From Burkholderiales bacterium (GTDB lineage: Bacteria; Pseudomonadota; Gammaproteobacteria; Burkholderiales; Casimicrobiaceae): DNA of 64,000 bases. This document shows, piece after piece, positions 1-10,759 of the stretch (positions are counted from its first letter, which is position 1; each line of letters opens with the position of its first letter). The notes below the pieces were generated by a model. That model was not told the DNA's origin and did not search any database. It saw only the letters and a program-made list of their open reading frames with translations. Location: assembly GCA_015075645.1 (NCBI GenBank), contig JABTUF010000005.1:248001-312000 (forward strand), written 5' to 3'. A program made the position numbers and the translations under genes.

Positions 1-22
1 GGCTCGGGGGCCAGCTGAACCG

Positions 23-358
23 TCACGGTCCGCCGCGGGGCGCGGCGTCCTCGAGCGCGGCGATCTCGTCGAGCACGTGCGTGAAACGACGGCCGAACGG
101 CGTCAGCGTGTACTCGACCCGCGGCGGAATCTCGGGAAACGCGGTGCGTTCGAGGATGCCGAAGCGGACGAGCTTGCGCAGGCGCTCGTTCAGCACCTTG
201 GTCGACAGCCCCGGCAGGCTCGCCTCGAGCGCGCCGGGGCGGTGCACGCCGTGGCGCACGCGGTCGAGGACCGCGAGCGACCACTTGCAGCCGACGATGT
301 CCTCGACCATCCGCGCGGCGGGTGGCGGGTCGGGCAGGATTTTTTTCGCCTGCGGCAT
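23..358 (-). CDS. HxlR-family winged-helix transcriptional regulator
   Basis: Single-domain DNA-binding regulator of 111 residues (family range about 100-130). The winged helix covers roughly residues 15-95, with the recognition segment LSTKVLNERLRKL near 51-63. Cys24 sits in a GCKWS motif, where several redox-sensing HxlR members carry a reactive Cys. The gene is divergent from the cytochrome P460 gene, and the 138-base gap holds an inverted repeat starting 9 bases upstream of this start. Autoregulation and control of the cytochrome are inferred. The ATG at 358 was chosen because it opens the conserved domain; the frame stays open further upstream but shows no family resemblance there. The effector is unknown. 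Confidence 0.85.
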   Translation of the reverse strand: MPQAKKILPDPPPAARMVEDIVGCKWSLAVLDRVRHGVHRPGALEASLPGLSTKVLNERLRKLVRFGILERTAFPEIPPRVEYTLTPFGRRFTHVLDEIAALEDAAPRGGP

Positions 359-367
359 CAGGAATGT

Positions 368-381
368 GCACCGTTTGGTGC
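368..381. promoter_or_regulatory. inverted repeat, candidate HxlR operator
   Basis: GCACC-GTTT-GGTGC is a perfect 5-base inverted repeat with a 4-base centre, lying between the divergent HxlR and cytochrome P460 genes and 9 bases upstream of the HxlR start. HxlR dimers bind dyad sites in such gaps. Assignment rests on position and symmetry only. Confidence 0.35.
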
Positions 382-496
382 GTACCGGACCGCTGTGTGC
401 CCGCTTCTCGCCAGGCGCGAGCTGCGGCACGCTGGAACGGCGCGCGCGGCGGAGCTTCGCCGGCGCGCATGCATCCGATTCTAACCGGAGACCGAC

Positions 497-988
497 ATGA
501 CCGCCCGTACCGACCTCGTTGGTGTCGCGCTCGCCGCGACGCTCGCCGCCGCTCCCGTGCTCGCCGCCGATCCGCCTCCCGTGCCCTATCCGGCCGGCTA
601 CCGCTCCTGGACCCACGTCAAGACGATGCAGATCCTGGAAGGCCATCCGCTGTTCGCCTCGTTCGGCGGCATCCACCATCTCTACGCCAATCCGAAGGCC
701 ATGCAGGGCTACCGCAGCGGCCGCTTTCCCGACGGCGCCGTCATCGTGTTCGACCTGCTCGCGCCGGTGAACGCGGACCACACGGTGACCGACGGCAACC
801 GCAAGGTCGTCGGCGTCATGCACAAGGACGCGAAGCGCTACGCCGCGACCGGCGGCTGGGGCTTCGAAGGCTTCAAGGGCGACTCGCGCACCGAGCGCGC
901 GGTCGGGACGAACGCAAAGGGCGCCTGCTTCGGCTGCCACGAACCGCAGCGCGGGCGCGACTACGTGTTCAGCGCGTGGAAAGAGTAG
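497..988 (+). CDS. cytochrome P460 family protein, periplasmic
   Basis: A 163-residue exported monohaem protein. A signal peptide of about 24 residues ends near VLAA, and the haem motif CFGCH lies at residues 144-148, close to the C-terminus as in cytochrome P460. Family members oxidise hydroxylamine or bind nitric oxide; the substrate here is not known. GGAG in the GGAGACCGAC stretch before the ATG is a plausible ribosome binding site. Its 3' end overlaps the convergent LysR gene by 20 bases. The divergent HxlR regulator and the nitrate reductase cluster at 43 kb make a nitrogen-oxide stress role reasonable, but that is inference. Confidence 0.85.
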   Translation: MTARTDLVGVALAATLAAAPVLAADPPPVPYPAGYRSWTHVKTMQILEGHPLFASFGGIHHLYANPKAMQGYRSGRFPDGAVIVFDLLAPVNADHTVTDGNRKVVGVMHKDAKRYAATGGWGFEGFKGDSRTERAVGTNAKGACFGCHEPQRGRDYVFSAWKE

Positions 989-1952
989 CGCGGCGTCCGC
1001 GCGGCCGGCTCGACCCCGATTCGATCTCGGAGCGCATCGGCGCCGATTCGTCGTCGAGCCAGCGCACGAAGTCGGCGACGTCCTCGCGCGCGGTGCTCCG
1101 CGGTGCGACCAACGCGAAGTACCCGCGCTCCGAGTCGTAGCGTTTCGGAAACGGCGCCACCAGCCTGCCCTCGCGCAGGTGCTCCGCGACCAGCGGCAGG
1201 CGTCCGAGCGCCACGCCCTGCCCGCCGACCGCGGCCTGGATCACCTGGTCGTAGAGCGTGAACCGCAACGCCCCGGCGGGCTTCAGGCCGGCGGCGCCGT
1301 TCGACGTGAGCCAGATGTCCCAGTTGAGCCACGGCACGCGCCCTTCCGGATCGTCGAGGTGCAAGAGCACGTGCCGCGCGAGGTCCGCAGGCGTCGCCAG
1401 CGGCGTGCCGGGCGAGCGCACGACGTCGGGACTCACGACCGGCAGCATCCGTTCGCCGAACATCGCGAGCGCGCCCGCGGGCAGCCTCGATTCGCGGCCG
1501 ACGTAGCGGATCGCGACGTCGACCTCGCCGCGCGCGAGATCGACCGTACGGTCGTCCGCGGACACGTAGACCTCCAGGTCGGGACGGCGCGCGCGAAAGC
1601 GTGCGAGGCGCGGAACCAGCCACAGCGACGCGAACGACACGGTCGTCGTCACGGTGAGGCCCGGCGGGCGCCGCACGCTGCCGACCGACTCCGCTGCGCG
1701 TGCGATGCCCTCGAGGTGCGTCGTGATCTCGCGCAGGAACATCTCGCCTTCGGCGGTGAGCGCGAGCGCGCGATGCCGTCGTTCGAACAGCGCGACGCCG
1801 AGCGAGCGCTCGATCGAGGCGACCTGCCGCGACAGCGCCGACTGCGTGAGATGCAGTTCCTCCGCCGCGCGGGTGAACGAGAGCAGCCGGCCCGAGGCCT
1901 CGAACCCCCGGAGGAAATCGAGCGACGGCAGGCGCCGCAACGTCTTATGCAT
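969..1952 (-). CDS. LysR-family transcriptional regulator, GcvA-like
   Basis: A 327-residue regulator with an N-terminal helix-turn-helix (residues about 20-65, motif AAEELHLTQSALSRQV) followed by a periplasmic-binding-protein-like effector domain (about 95-300). The pattern RLPSLDFLRGFEASGR and the effector domain resemble the GcvA/AmpR branch. It is divergent from a DUF2917 gene across a 153-base gap with a good sigma70-like promoter, so that gene is the likeliest target. Its tail overlaps the cytochrome P460 gene by 20 bases in convergent orientation. The effector cannot be read from sequence. Confidence 0.9.
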   Translation of the reverse strand: MHKTLRRLPSLDFLRGFEASGRLLSFTRAAEELHLTQSALSRQVASIERSLGVALFERRHRALALTAEGEMFLREITTHLEGIARAAESVGSVRRPPGLTVTTTVSFASLWLVPRLARFRARRPDLEVYVSADDRTVDLARGEVDVAIRYVGRESRLPAGALAMFGERMLPVVSPDVVRSPGTPLATPADLARHVLLHLDDPEGRVPWLNWDIWLTSNGAAGLKPAGALRFTLYDQVIQAAVGGQGVALGRLPLVAEHLREGRLVAPFPKRYDSERGYFALVAPRSTAREDVADFVRWLDDESAPMRSEIESGSSRPRGRRATLSTR

Positions 1953-1987
1953 GATTCTGACGCATGGCTCACATGCCGATTCGTCGT

Positions 1988-2016
1988 TTGAGCCCGGGCC
2001 GCTCCGATTCTATATT
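1988..2016 (+). promoter_or_regulatory. sigma70-type promoter for the DUF2917 gene
   Basis: TTGAGC (1988-1993) and TATATT (2011-2016) are separated by exactly 17 bases, in the gap between the divergent LysR and DUF2917 genes. The -10 matches TATAAT at 5 of 6 positions and the -35 matches TTGACA at 4 of 6. The transcript would start near 2023 and give a leader of about 80 bases. Confidence 0.6.
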
Positions 2017-2105
2017 CATCTACGTGTCCATGGCCCCCGCCCGCCCCGGTCGAACGGGGACGCTCCTCCGGGGATCGACTGTATCCATGAACGTGGAGAA
2101 TGACA

Positions 2106-2447
2106 ATGTCCGCGACCTTCCGCCGCCTCGCCCTCACGACCGACCAAATCGTCGACCTCGACGACGCCCGCGGGACCGTGGTCCGCGTCGCGAGCGGCCG
2201 CGTCTGGCTCACGCAGCACGGGGATGCGGTCGATCACGTGCTCGACGCCGGCGACGCCTGGGCGGTCGAACGGAACGGCCGCACGATCGTGCAGGCCCAG
2301 AGCCCCGCGTTGATCGACCTGACCGGTCCGGGCGCCGCGGGCGCCATCGTTCCGCTGGCCAGCGCGGTCGAACCCGCGCGTGCGCGCCGGTGGATCGCCC
2401 GCGTGGCGAACGAGCGGCTCGGCCGGCGCTTCGTGCCCTACCTGTGA
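2106..2447 (+). CDS. DUF2917 domain protein
   Basis: A 113-residue protein of unknown function. The core, with segments GRVWLTQHGDAVDHVL and LDAGDAWAVERNGR, forms a small cupin-like beta fold typical of DUF2917 proteins, which are common beside GcvA-like LysR genes in Betaproteobacteria. No signal peptide or membrane segment is visible. Two ATGs lie at 2100 and 2106; the second is preferred because GGAG (2095-2098) is 7 bases before it but only 1 base before the first. Divergent from the LysR gene and probably controlled by it. Confidence 0.75.
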   Translation: MSATFRRLALTTDQIVDLDDARGTVVRVASGRVWLTQHGDAVDHVLDAGDAWAVERNGRTIVQAQSPALIDLTGPGAAGAIVPLASAVEPARARRWIARVANERLGRRFVPYL

Positions 2448-2480
2448 GCGAGTTTCCGGTGCGCCGCGCGTGCGGCGGCG

Positions 2481-2708
2481 TCAACGAAACGGGCCGCGAT
2501 GCTCGATCGCCAGTGCGCCGGCGGCGAGCCGGAGTTCGGGGTCGACACCGGGATGGGCCGCGAGGACGGCCAGGTGATCGGCGAGCATCGGCCCGGCGAT
2601 CGCGTCCCGTGTTGCCGCGAGGCGCGTGAACAGGAAGAACAGCGGCCCGATCAGCGTTTCCGGGTCGCGTACGACGGCGGCGTCGCGAAGTCGTTCGAAC
2701 GCCGTCAT
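2481..2708 (-). CDS. small uncharacterised protein, second of a paralogous pair
   Basis: A 75-residue protein with no recognised domain. It is predicted helical, with hydrophobic stretch LIGPLFFLFTRLA followed by ADHLAVLAAHPGVDPELR. Its start overlaps the stop of the upstream gene as ATGA (2705-2708), so the two are translationally coupled. Aligning the two proteins without gaps shows a shared pattern (L-x-x-L, A-x3-AD-x-LA-x-LAA, E-x-R), suggesting tandem duplication. The pair lies downstream of a Fur-box-like palindrome, so iron control is inferred. No function is assigned. Confidence 0.6.
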   Translation of the reverse strand: MTAFERLRDAAVVRDPETLIGPLFFLFTRLAATRDAIAGPMLADHLAVLAAHPGVDPELRLAAGALAIEHRGPFR

Positions 2709-2980
2709 TGCAGCGTGCGGTCGTCCCGCATCCGCGCACCGCAGGCGCATCGGTCGCGCGCCTGCGCTTCCAGCGCGCACCAGCGCTCCGCCATGCGGCG
2801 GCACACCGATCGGAACTCTGCGGAGAGCGTGCCGGCCGCGGCGAGACGGGCCAGGTTGTCCGCGATCCGCGCCGCGTAGGCCGGCGCCGGATGCTGCGCG
2901 TAGCAACTCATCAGGCACAACGTGCCCGCGATCATGGCATCGGGGCGCTCGTCGTCGCGCCATGCCGGCCCGTGGTTCAT
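2705..2980 (-). CDS. small uncharacterised protein, Fur-box-linked
   Basis: A 91-residue protein with seven Cys, including the C-terminal CACG motif, and helical segments GTLCLMSCYAQ and RIADNLARLAAAG. No family is recognised with confidence; related small proteins of this pattern occur near iron genes in Betaproteobacteria, from memory and not checked. ATG at 2980 is preferred over an in-frame TTG at 3010, because the TTG lies inside the Fur-like palindrome. It overlaps its paralogue downstream by 4 bases. The Cys content could bind metal or a cluster, which is speculation. Confidence 0.6.
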   Translation of the reverse strand: MNHGPAWRDDERPDAMIAGTLCLMSCYAQHPAPAYAARIADNLARLAAAGTLSAEFRSVCRRMAERWCALEAQARDRCACGARMRDDRTLQ

Positions 2981-3006
2981 CGGGAGCTTTCTCGGGTGGG
3001 GGTCGC

Positions 3007-3031
3007 GCAAATGATAACGAGTCTCATTTGC
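3007..3031 (-). promoter_or_regulatory. Fur-box-like palindrome
   Basis: GCAAATGA (3007-3014) and TCATTTGC (3024-3031) are perfect 8-base inverted arms around a 9-base centre. The core AATGATAACGAGTCTCATT resembles the 19-base Fur consensus. It is an AT-rich island in very GC-rich DNA, 26 bases upstream of the start of the small paralogue pair, which is where an iron-repressed promoter would be. The clpB gene also on this strand ends at 3169, so the downstream pair is the natural target. Confidence 0.65.
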
Positions 3032-3168
3032 ATGTCAAGCCCCGTTGCCGGCATGGCCCTCCGCGCCGAGCCGATGGAGTCGGACTGCATTCGGGAGGCT
3101 CGCGCCCCCGCCGCGACGTCACCGCCCCCTGCAGCGGCCGCGGCCGTCGACCGACACGCGGCGCGCGC

Positions 3169-5760
<2,592 letters not shown>

Positions 5761-5804
5761 GGGGGCTCCTGCGGGCGCCCGTCCTCGGGCACCCGATACC
5801 GGCT

Positions 5805-5832
5805 AGATGTGGCAATCCCGCATCGATTCAAG
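5805..5832 (-). promoter_or_regulatory. sigma32 heat-shock promoter of clpB
   Basis: On the minus strand CTTGAA (5832-5827) is followed after 14 bases by CCACATCT (5812-5805). This matches the sigma32 consensus CTTGAA and CCCCATNT with the usual spacing, and lies 44-72 bases upstream of the clpB start. Confidence 0.75.
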
Positions 5833-5954
5833 GGGTTTGCACGGTACCGCGGCGAGTTTCCGGCGCGCGACGATACAATGGAACAGGCGACGCCGCGCGC
5901 CGGACCGCGGCCCGGGGCACCCGGGACCGAAGCCAGCCGCCGCTCCCCACGACC

Positions 5955-6206
5955 ATGGCCGACTTCCCACCACCGGACCCCGCCCACGACTCGCTCCCCG
6001 CGTCGCCCCCGCAGGCATCGCTGCGGCAGGTCGCGGGCGCGGTGTTCTGGAGCTTCTTCGGCGTGCGCAAGGGCAAGGCGATGCGCCACGACGCGGTCAC
6101 GGTCCGGCCGCACCAGGTGATCATTGTCGGCGTCGTCGCCGCGGCGGTGTTCGTGCTCACGCTGCTCGTGGTGGTGCGGACCATCCTGACGTTCGCGGGC
6201 GCGTAA
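5955..6206 (+). CDS. DUF2970 small membrane protein
   Basis: An 83-residue protein with a soluble N-terminus, the motif FWSFFGVRKGKAM (about residues 31-43) typical of DUF2970, and one C-terminal membrane helix (about 53-77, VIIVGVVAAAVFVLTLLVVV). The family is small, found mainly in Betaproteobacteria, and of unknown function. It is divergent from clpB; a TACAAT hexamer at 5874-5879 could be its -10. It converges with kynU downstream. Confidence 0.8.
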   Translation: MADFPPPDPAHDSLPASPPQASLRQVAGAVFWSFFGVRKGKAMRHDAVTVRPHQVIIVGVVAAAVFVLTLLVVVRTILTFAGA

Positions 6207-6236
6207 GCCGCGCGACTCGCGTCACGCGACGACCGG

Positions 6237-7526
6237 TCAGGGCGTGCCTGCGATGCGCCCGCTTCGGACGATGCTCGCCAGTTCTTCGACCGCACGGGCG
6301 AGGTCGTCGGTCGACGTGAGGAGATCCGGGCACAGCCGCAGGCAGGCACCGCGCGCATCGGTGTCGATCCCGCGCCGGGCGAGGTCACCGGCCACCCGGG
6401 CGGCGCGTCCATCGCCTGCGAACGGCACGACGACGAAGGCGCCACGCGCCGTCGTTCCGCCGACCGCGGCGATCCCTGCCGCGTCGAGCCGCGCGACGAG
6501 GTCCCGCTGGCGTGCGAGCGAATCCTCGCGCAGTGCCGCGGCCCGCAACGCGAGCGCGAACCGCTGGCCGGCGCGCGCCTGGTACATCGTGAGCACGGGC
6601 GGTGTCGATTCGAGCCAGCCGTCACCGCCGCGCGCGAAGTCCGGCGGATCGGGGCGGCGATAGTCGAACGGGCGGTCCTTCGCGAACCATCCGGTGTCGA
6701 GCGTGCGCAGCCCCGCGTCGAGCCAGCGCGGCGCGACGTAGAGATAACACGCGCCCGGTCCGCCGCGCAGGTACTTGTAGGCGCCACCGACCGCGAAATC
6801 CACGCCGCTCGCGTCGACGTCGAGCGGCACGACGCCCGCCGAGTGGTAGACGTCGACGAGCACCTTCGCGCCGACCGCGTGCGCGCGCGCGACGACCTCG
6901 TCGAGGCGATCGACGCGCTGGCCGGTCTGGAACATCACGTCCGACACGACGACGAGATCGGTGCCCGGCACGATCGCCGCGACGAGATCGTCCGTGTCGT
7001 AGTGCTCGAGCGCACGGTGGTCGCGGGTTCCGGCCACCGGCGCGCGCGGCGCGACCTGCATGAGCGAGAGCCGCCCGCGACGCGCCCACTCGCGCAGGAT
7101 CAGGTCGAGCGAGTCGAACTCGCCGTGCGTCGACACGACGCGCGGCGGAGCGTCGAACGTCGACAGCACGGCGCGCAGGCCCGCTCCCGCGCTCGTCTTC
7201 GGGACGATCGTGTCGCCGCGCGCGGCGCCGAGGATCGCGGCCGCTCGCGCCCGGTATGCGCGATTCTCGGCCTCCCATGCGTCCCACGCGTCGCCCAGGC
7301 CGGCGATCCATGCATCGAGGCCCTCGCGCAGATCGTGCGCGGTCGCGTCGAGCGGCCGGCCGAGCGAATGGTTGGCGAGATAGACGCGATCCCGGTACGC
7401 GGCGCGATGGCGCGAGAAGAGCGGCGCGACATGGGCGCGCACCGCGTCGTCGGCCCAGGGCGGCGGACCGAGTGCGGCTGCGACGGCGGAGAAGACATCG
7501 CCGGCCGGATCGCGCGGACCGTTCAT
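6237..7526 (-). CDS. kynU: kynureninase
   Basis: A 429-residue PLP enzyme of the class V aminotransferase fold that cleaves kynurenine to anthranilate and alanine. The likely Schiff-base lysine is Lys251 in GAYKYLRGG, and VDVYHSAG (residues 224-231) matches the cofactor-binding Asp region. Length agrees with bacterial KynU (about 410-430). It starts 28 bases after the kynA stop on the same strand, so the two form an operon for tryptophan breakdown. No kynurenine formamidase gene lies next to them. Confidence 0.93.
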   Translation of the reverse strand: MNGPRDPAGDVFSAVAAALGPPPWADDAVRAHVAPLFSRHRAAYRDRVYLANHSLGRPLDATAHDLREGLDAWIAGLGDAWDAWEAENRAYRARAAAILGAARGDTIVPKTSAGAGLRAVLSTFDAPPRVVSTHGEFDSLDLILREWARRGRLSLMQVAPRAPVAGTRDHRALEHYDTDDLVAAIVPGTDLVVVSDVMFQTGQRVDRLDEVVARAHAVGAKVLVDVYHSAGVVPLDVDASGVDFAVGGAYKYLRGGPGACYLYVAPRWLDAGLRTLDTGWFAKDRPFDYRRPDPPDFARGGDGWLESTPPVLTMYQARAGQRFALALRAAALREDSLARQRDLVARLDAAGIAAVGGTTARGAFVVVPFAGDGRAARVAGDLARRGIDTDARGACLRLCPDLLTSTDDLARAVEELASIVRSGRIAGTP

Positions 7527-7554
7527 CGCGTCGGTACCCGCGGCGGAGCCGACG

Positions 7555-8412
7555 TCAGCGCGCGCCGATCTCGCCGCGCACGTCGATGAGCTCGGGGAAG
7601 AACCGGATGTCGAGCGCGCGCTTCAGGAACGCGACGCCCGACGAGCCGCCGGTGCCCGGCTTGTGCCCGATGATCCGTTCGACCGTCTTCAGGTGGCGGA
7701 AGCGCCAGAGCTGGAACGCCTCCTCGATGTCGACGAGCTTCTCGCACATGTCGTAGGCGTCCCACCAGCGGCGCGGATCGGCGTAGATCTCGCGCAAGAC
7801 CGGCACCAGTTCCGGACAGCGCTGCCAGGGCTGCGCCCAGTCGCGTTCCACGCACTCCGGCGGCACGGGAAGTCCGCGCCGCGCGAGGTGGCGCAGGAAC
7901 TCGTCGTAGAGCGAAGGCGCGTGGAGCGTCGCGTCGAGTTCGGCGAGCGCGTCCGGGTCGTGGCGGAAGACGTCGAGCATGCCGGCCTGCTTGTTGCCGA
8001 GCAGGAACTCGAGCACCCGGTACTGGAGCGACTGGAATCCGGACGACGTGCCGAGCGAGGGACGGATCGCCTCGTACTCCGACGGCGTGAGCGTCTCGAG
8101 CACCGCCCACTGCTCGAAGAGCTGGCGCTGGACGAGTTTCACGCGCGCGAGGATCTTGAAGCACTCGGAGAGCCGATCGGCGCGCACGCGGAGGATGGCG
8201 GCGCGGATCTCGTGGATCGCGAGCTTCATCCAGAGTTCCGACACCTGGTGCTGCACGATGAACAGCAGCTCGTCGTGCAGCGGCGCGCCGTCGGCGTCGC
8301 GGGAGCGCGGCTCCTGCGCGTCGAGCAGGCGATCGAGGCGGAGATACCCGCCGTAGGTCATCCGATCGCGCAGGTCGGTGTGGATGCCGGGCTCGAGGTC
8401 GCGGAACTCCAT
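7555..8412 (-). CDS. kynA: tryptophan 2,3-dioxygenase
   Basis: A 285-residue haem enzyme that opens the indole ring of tryptophan to N-formylkynurenine, the first step of the kynurenine path. His55 in [10 protein letters not shown] is the conserved active-site His, and His250 in [11 protein letters not shown] matches the axial haem ligand. [13 protein letters not shown] near residue 18 is also conserved. The start at 8412 gives the normal length; the frame is open further upstream but without similarity. It is first in the kynA-kynU operon. Confidence 0.95.
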   Translation of the reverse strand: MEFRDLEPGIHTDLRDRMTYGGYLRLDRLLDAQEPRSRDADGAPLHDELLFIVQHQVSELWMKLAIHEIRAAILRVRADRLSECFKILARVKLVQRQLFEQWAVLETLTPSEYEAIRPSLGTSSGFQSLQYRVLEFLLGNKQAGMLDVFRHDPDALAELDATLHAPSLYDEFLRHLARRGLPVPPECVERDWAQPWQRCPELVPVLREIYADPRRWWDAYDMCEKLVDIEEAFQLWRFRHLKTVERIIGHKPGTGGSSGVAFLKRALDIRFFPELIDVRGEIGAR

Positions 8413-8441
8413 CGTCACATGGGGCGAGTCGCGGTGGCCGC

Positions 8442-8447
8442 AGTATA
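8442..8447 (-). promoter_or_regulatory. -10 element for kynA
   Basis: TATACT on the minus strand, 29 bases upstream of the kynA start, matches TATAAT at 5 of 6 positions in otherwise GC-rich DNA. No good -35 is seen at 16-18 bases, so an activator or an alternative sigma contact may be needed. Confidence 0.4.
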
Positions 8448-8514
8448 GACCCCGCGCGGCCACGCGAATGCGGCGCTCCGCCCGCGCCGGAACCCCGCGC
8501 GCAACGGTGTTTGC

Positions 8515-8520
8515 TAGCAT
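8515..8520 (+). promoter_or_regulatory. -10-like hexamer, possible leaderless start
   Basis: TAGCAT ends 7 bases before the ATG at 8528. Transcription starting the usual 6-8 bases after a -10 would put the 5' end at or next to the start codon. No Shine-Dalgarno is visible, which fits. The -35 is not recognisable. Confidence 0.35.
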
Positions 8521-8527
8521 CCGGGCC

Positions 8528-10009
8528 ATGCCGAAGCCCGCCCGCCCCGCGGCCGTCGCGCTCGCAGCGTGCCTCGCGCTCGCAGGCTGCGGCACGGAGC
8601 GCGATGCCGGGCGCGCGCTCGTCCTCGCGGATTGCCGGCTGCCGCACCTCGCGGCTGCCGCGCGCTGCGGCAGCGTCGGCGTGCCGGAGGATCGTGCGAA
8701 AGCCGACGGTCGCACGATCGCGATCCACGTGGCGGTGCTGCCGGCCAACACGCGCTCGCCCCATCCGGATCCGTTCGTCATCCTCGCCGGAGGGCCGGGC
8801 CAGGCCGCGAGCGAACTCGCGCCGTTCGCCGCGCGTCTCGCCGCGATCCGGCGCACGCGCGATGTAGTTCTGATCGACCAGCGCGGCACCGGTCGGAGTT
8901 CGCCGCTCGACTGCGCCGCCTACTCCGAAGCGGGCATGCGCGCCGCGATGCTCGAGGCCGATCCGCTGCCGCGCGCCCGGGCGTGCGTGGCCGAACTCGC
9001 GCGCGCAGGCGTCGATCCGAGCCTCTACACGACGGCCGCGTTCGTCGCGGATCTCGAGGACGTGCGGCACGCGCTCGGCGCGCCGCGCTGGAACCTGTGG
9101 GGCGGCAGCTACGGCACGCGCGTCGCGCTCGAATACCTGCGCCGCCATCCGGATCGCGTGCGCACCGTGACCCTCGACGCCGTCGTGTCCCCGGACATGA
9201 TGATCAGCCTCGACGTGTGGACCGCGCGCGAGCGCGCGCTCGACCATCTGTTCGAGCGCTGCCGCGCGACGCCGGCGTGCGCGAGGGTCCTGCCCGATCC
9301 GGATGCGACGCTCAAGGCCATCGCGCGCAACCTCGCACGCGCGGGCACGACGATCGCGATCGACGACCCGGCGACCGGCGAGAGGGTCGACGTGCCCGCG
9401 TCGACCGACCTCGTGGTCGGGCTCCTGCAGCCTCTTCTCTACGCGCCGGAGACCGCCGCGCTGGTCCCCGCCCTGCTCGACCGCGCCCGCGAGGGCGACT
9501 ACGCGCCGCTGGTCGCCGCCGCCGGCGCGTTCACGGGCAGCGTGCTCGAGCAACTGAATCTGCCGCTGCACTATTCGGTCACCTGCGCCGAGGACACCTC
9601 GCGCGTCGGACTGGGCCTGCGCAGGCAGGCCCTGCGCGGCGCGCGCTCCGCCCGGATCGCCCGCGGGGCGCTTGGCGTCTGCGACGTGTGGCCCGCCGGA
9701 CCGGCGCCGCTCGACGCGCACTCGCCGGTCGTCGGCGACGTGCCGGCGCTGATCCTCTCGGGCGGGCTCGACCCGGTGACCCCGCCCTCGCGGGGCGACG
9801 AGGTCGCGAAGTCGCTCACGCACTCGCGGCACGTCGTCGCGCCCGGGTATGGCCACATCGTGTCGCCGCACGCCTGCGGACCGCGCCTCCTCGCCGCGTT
9901 CGTCGAGGACGCGGGATTCGCGCGGCTGCCGGTGGACTGCGTCAGGCAGTTCGAGAGCTCGGTTCCGCCCGCGCTGTGGACCGGCGTGCTCGGGCCTGCG
10001 CCACGATGA
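8528..10009 (+). CDS. lipoprotein alpha/beta hydrolase, TAP-like peptidase
   Basis: A 493-residue exported hydrolase. The signal peptide ends in lipobox LAGC with the lipidated Cys at 21. The fold shows an oxyanion region LAGGPGQAA (about 86-94), [10 protein letters not shown] (117-126), nucleophile Ser194 in GGSYG, an acid near GGLDPVTPP (about 412-420) and a His in GYGHIVSPH (about 441-449), followed by a TAP-like C-terminal segment. Such enzymes act as aminopeptidases or esterases. Its stop overlaps the start of the ABC ATPase gene (ATGA), implying joint expression and perhaps processing of an exported substrate. Substrate unknown. Confidence 0.85.
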   Translation: MPKPARPAAVALAACLALAGCGTERDAGRALVLADCRLPHLAAAARCGSVGVPEDRAKADGRTIAIHVAVLPANTRSPHPDPFVILAGGPGQAASELAPFAARLAAIRRTRDVVLIDQRGTGRSSPLDCAAYSEAGMRAAMLEADPLPRARACVAELARAGVDPSLYTTAAFVADLEDVRHALGAPRWNLWGGSYGTRVALEYLRRHPDRVRTVTLDAVVSPDMMISLDVWTARERALDHLFERCRATPACARVLPDPDATLKAIARNLARAGTTIAIDDPATGERVDVPASTDLVVGLLQPLLYAPETAALVPALLDRAREGDYAPLVAAAGAFTGSVLEQLNLPLHYSVTCAEDTSRVGLGLRRQALRGARSARIARGALGVCDVWPAGPAPLDAHSPVVGDVPALILSGGLDPVTPPSRGDEVAKSLTHSRHVVAPGYGHIVSPHACGPRLLAAFVEDAGFARLPVDCVRQFESSVPPALWTGVLGPAPR

Positions 10010-10749
10010 TCGCGGTCGAAGCGCTCACCAAGACCTTCGGCCGGCGCGGCGAGGTGCGCGCGCTCGACGGCGTGTCGTTCACCGCACCCGCCGGGGCGAT
10101 CACCGGCTTGCTCGGACCCAACGGCGCCGGCAAGACGACGCTGCAGCGCATCCTCGCGACGCTGGTCGTGCCGGACGCCGGACGCGCGACGATCGACGGA
10201 CGCGACGTCGTGTCCGACCGCCCGGAGGTGCGCCGCCGCCTGGGCGTGCTCTCCGATGCGCGCGGACTGTATCCGCGCCTCACCGGCCGCGAGAACATCG
10301 CGTACTACGCCGCGCTCCACGGCATGCCGTCCGACGTGCGCGACCGCCGCATCGGCGCACTCGTGGCGGACCTCGGGCTGGACGACATCGCCGACCGGCG
10401 GGCGCAGGGCTACTCGCAGGGCGAGCGGATGAAAGTCGCGATTGCGCGCGCGCTCGTGCACGATCCGGACACCATCCTGCTGGACGAACCCACCAACGGT
10501 CTCGACATCATGAGCGTGCGCGCGCTGCGCGACCTGCTCCGGGGCCTCCGCAAGGGCGGCAAGACGCTGCTGTTCAGCTCGCACGTGATGCAGGAAGTCG
10601 GCGCGCTGTGCGACCGCATCGTCATCCTCGGTCACGGCAGGGTGGTCGCGAGCGGCACGGCGGCCGAACTCGTCGCCCAGGCGGGCAGCGCGACGCTCGA
10701 GGACGCGTTCGTCGCGCTGCTCGGCAGCGGCGAGGGACTCGCGGCATGA
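10006..10749 (+). CDS. ABC transporter ATP-binding protein, NatA-like
   Basis: A 247-residue ABC ATPase with Walker A GPNGAGKTT at residues 38-46, an LSGG-like signature YSQGERMKV, Walker B TILLDEPTNGLD and the switch His in SSHVMQE. The signature is unusual: SQGE replaces SGGQ, as in NatA and some exporters of the ABC-2 class. It overlaps the upstream hydrolase by 4 bases and is followed 10 bases later by its permease. NatA of Bacillus extrudes sodium; the substrate here is not shown. Confidence 0.9.
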   Translation: MIAVEALTKTFGRRGEVRALDGVSFTAPAGAITGLLGPNGAGKTTLQRILATLVVPDAGRATIDGRDVVSDRPEVRRRLGVLSDARGLYPRLTGRENIAYYAALHGMPSDVRDRRIGALVADLGLDDIADRRAQGYSQGERMKVAIARALVHDPDTILLDEPTNGLDIMSVRALRDLLRGLRKGGKTLLFSSHVMQEVGALCDRIVILGHGRVVASGTAAELVAQAGSATLEDAFVALLGSGEGLAA

Positions 10750-10759
10750 GGCCGGCGCG

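Noticed and set aside
7555..10009. The hydrolase at 8528 as the missing kynurenine formamidase
   Set aside because: It is a lipoprotein with a TAP-like C-terminus, of 493 residues, transcribed divergently; bacterial KynB is about 210 residues and metal-dependent.
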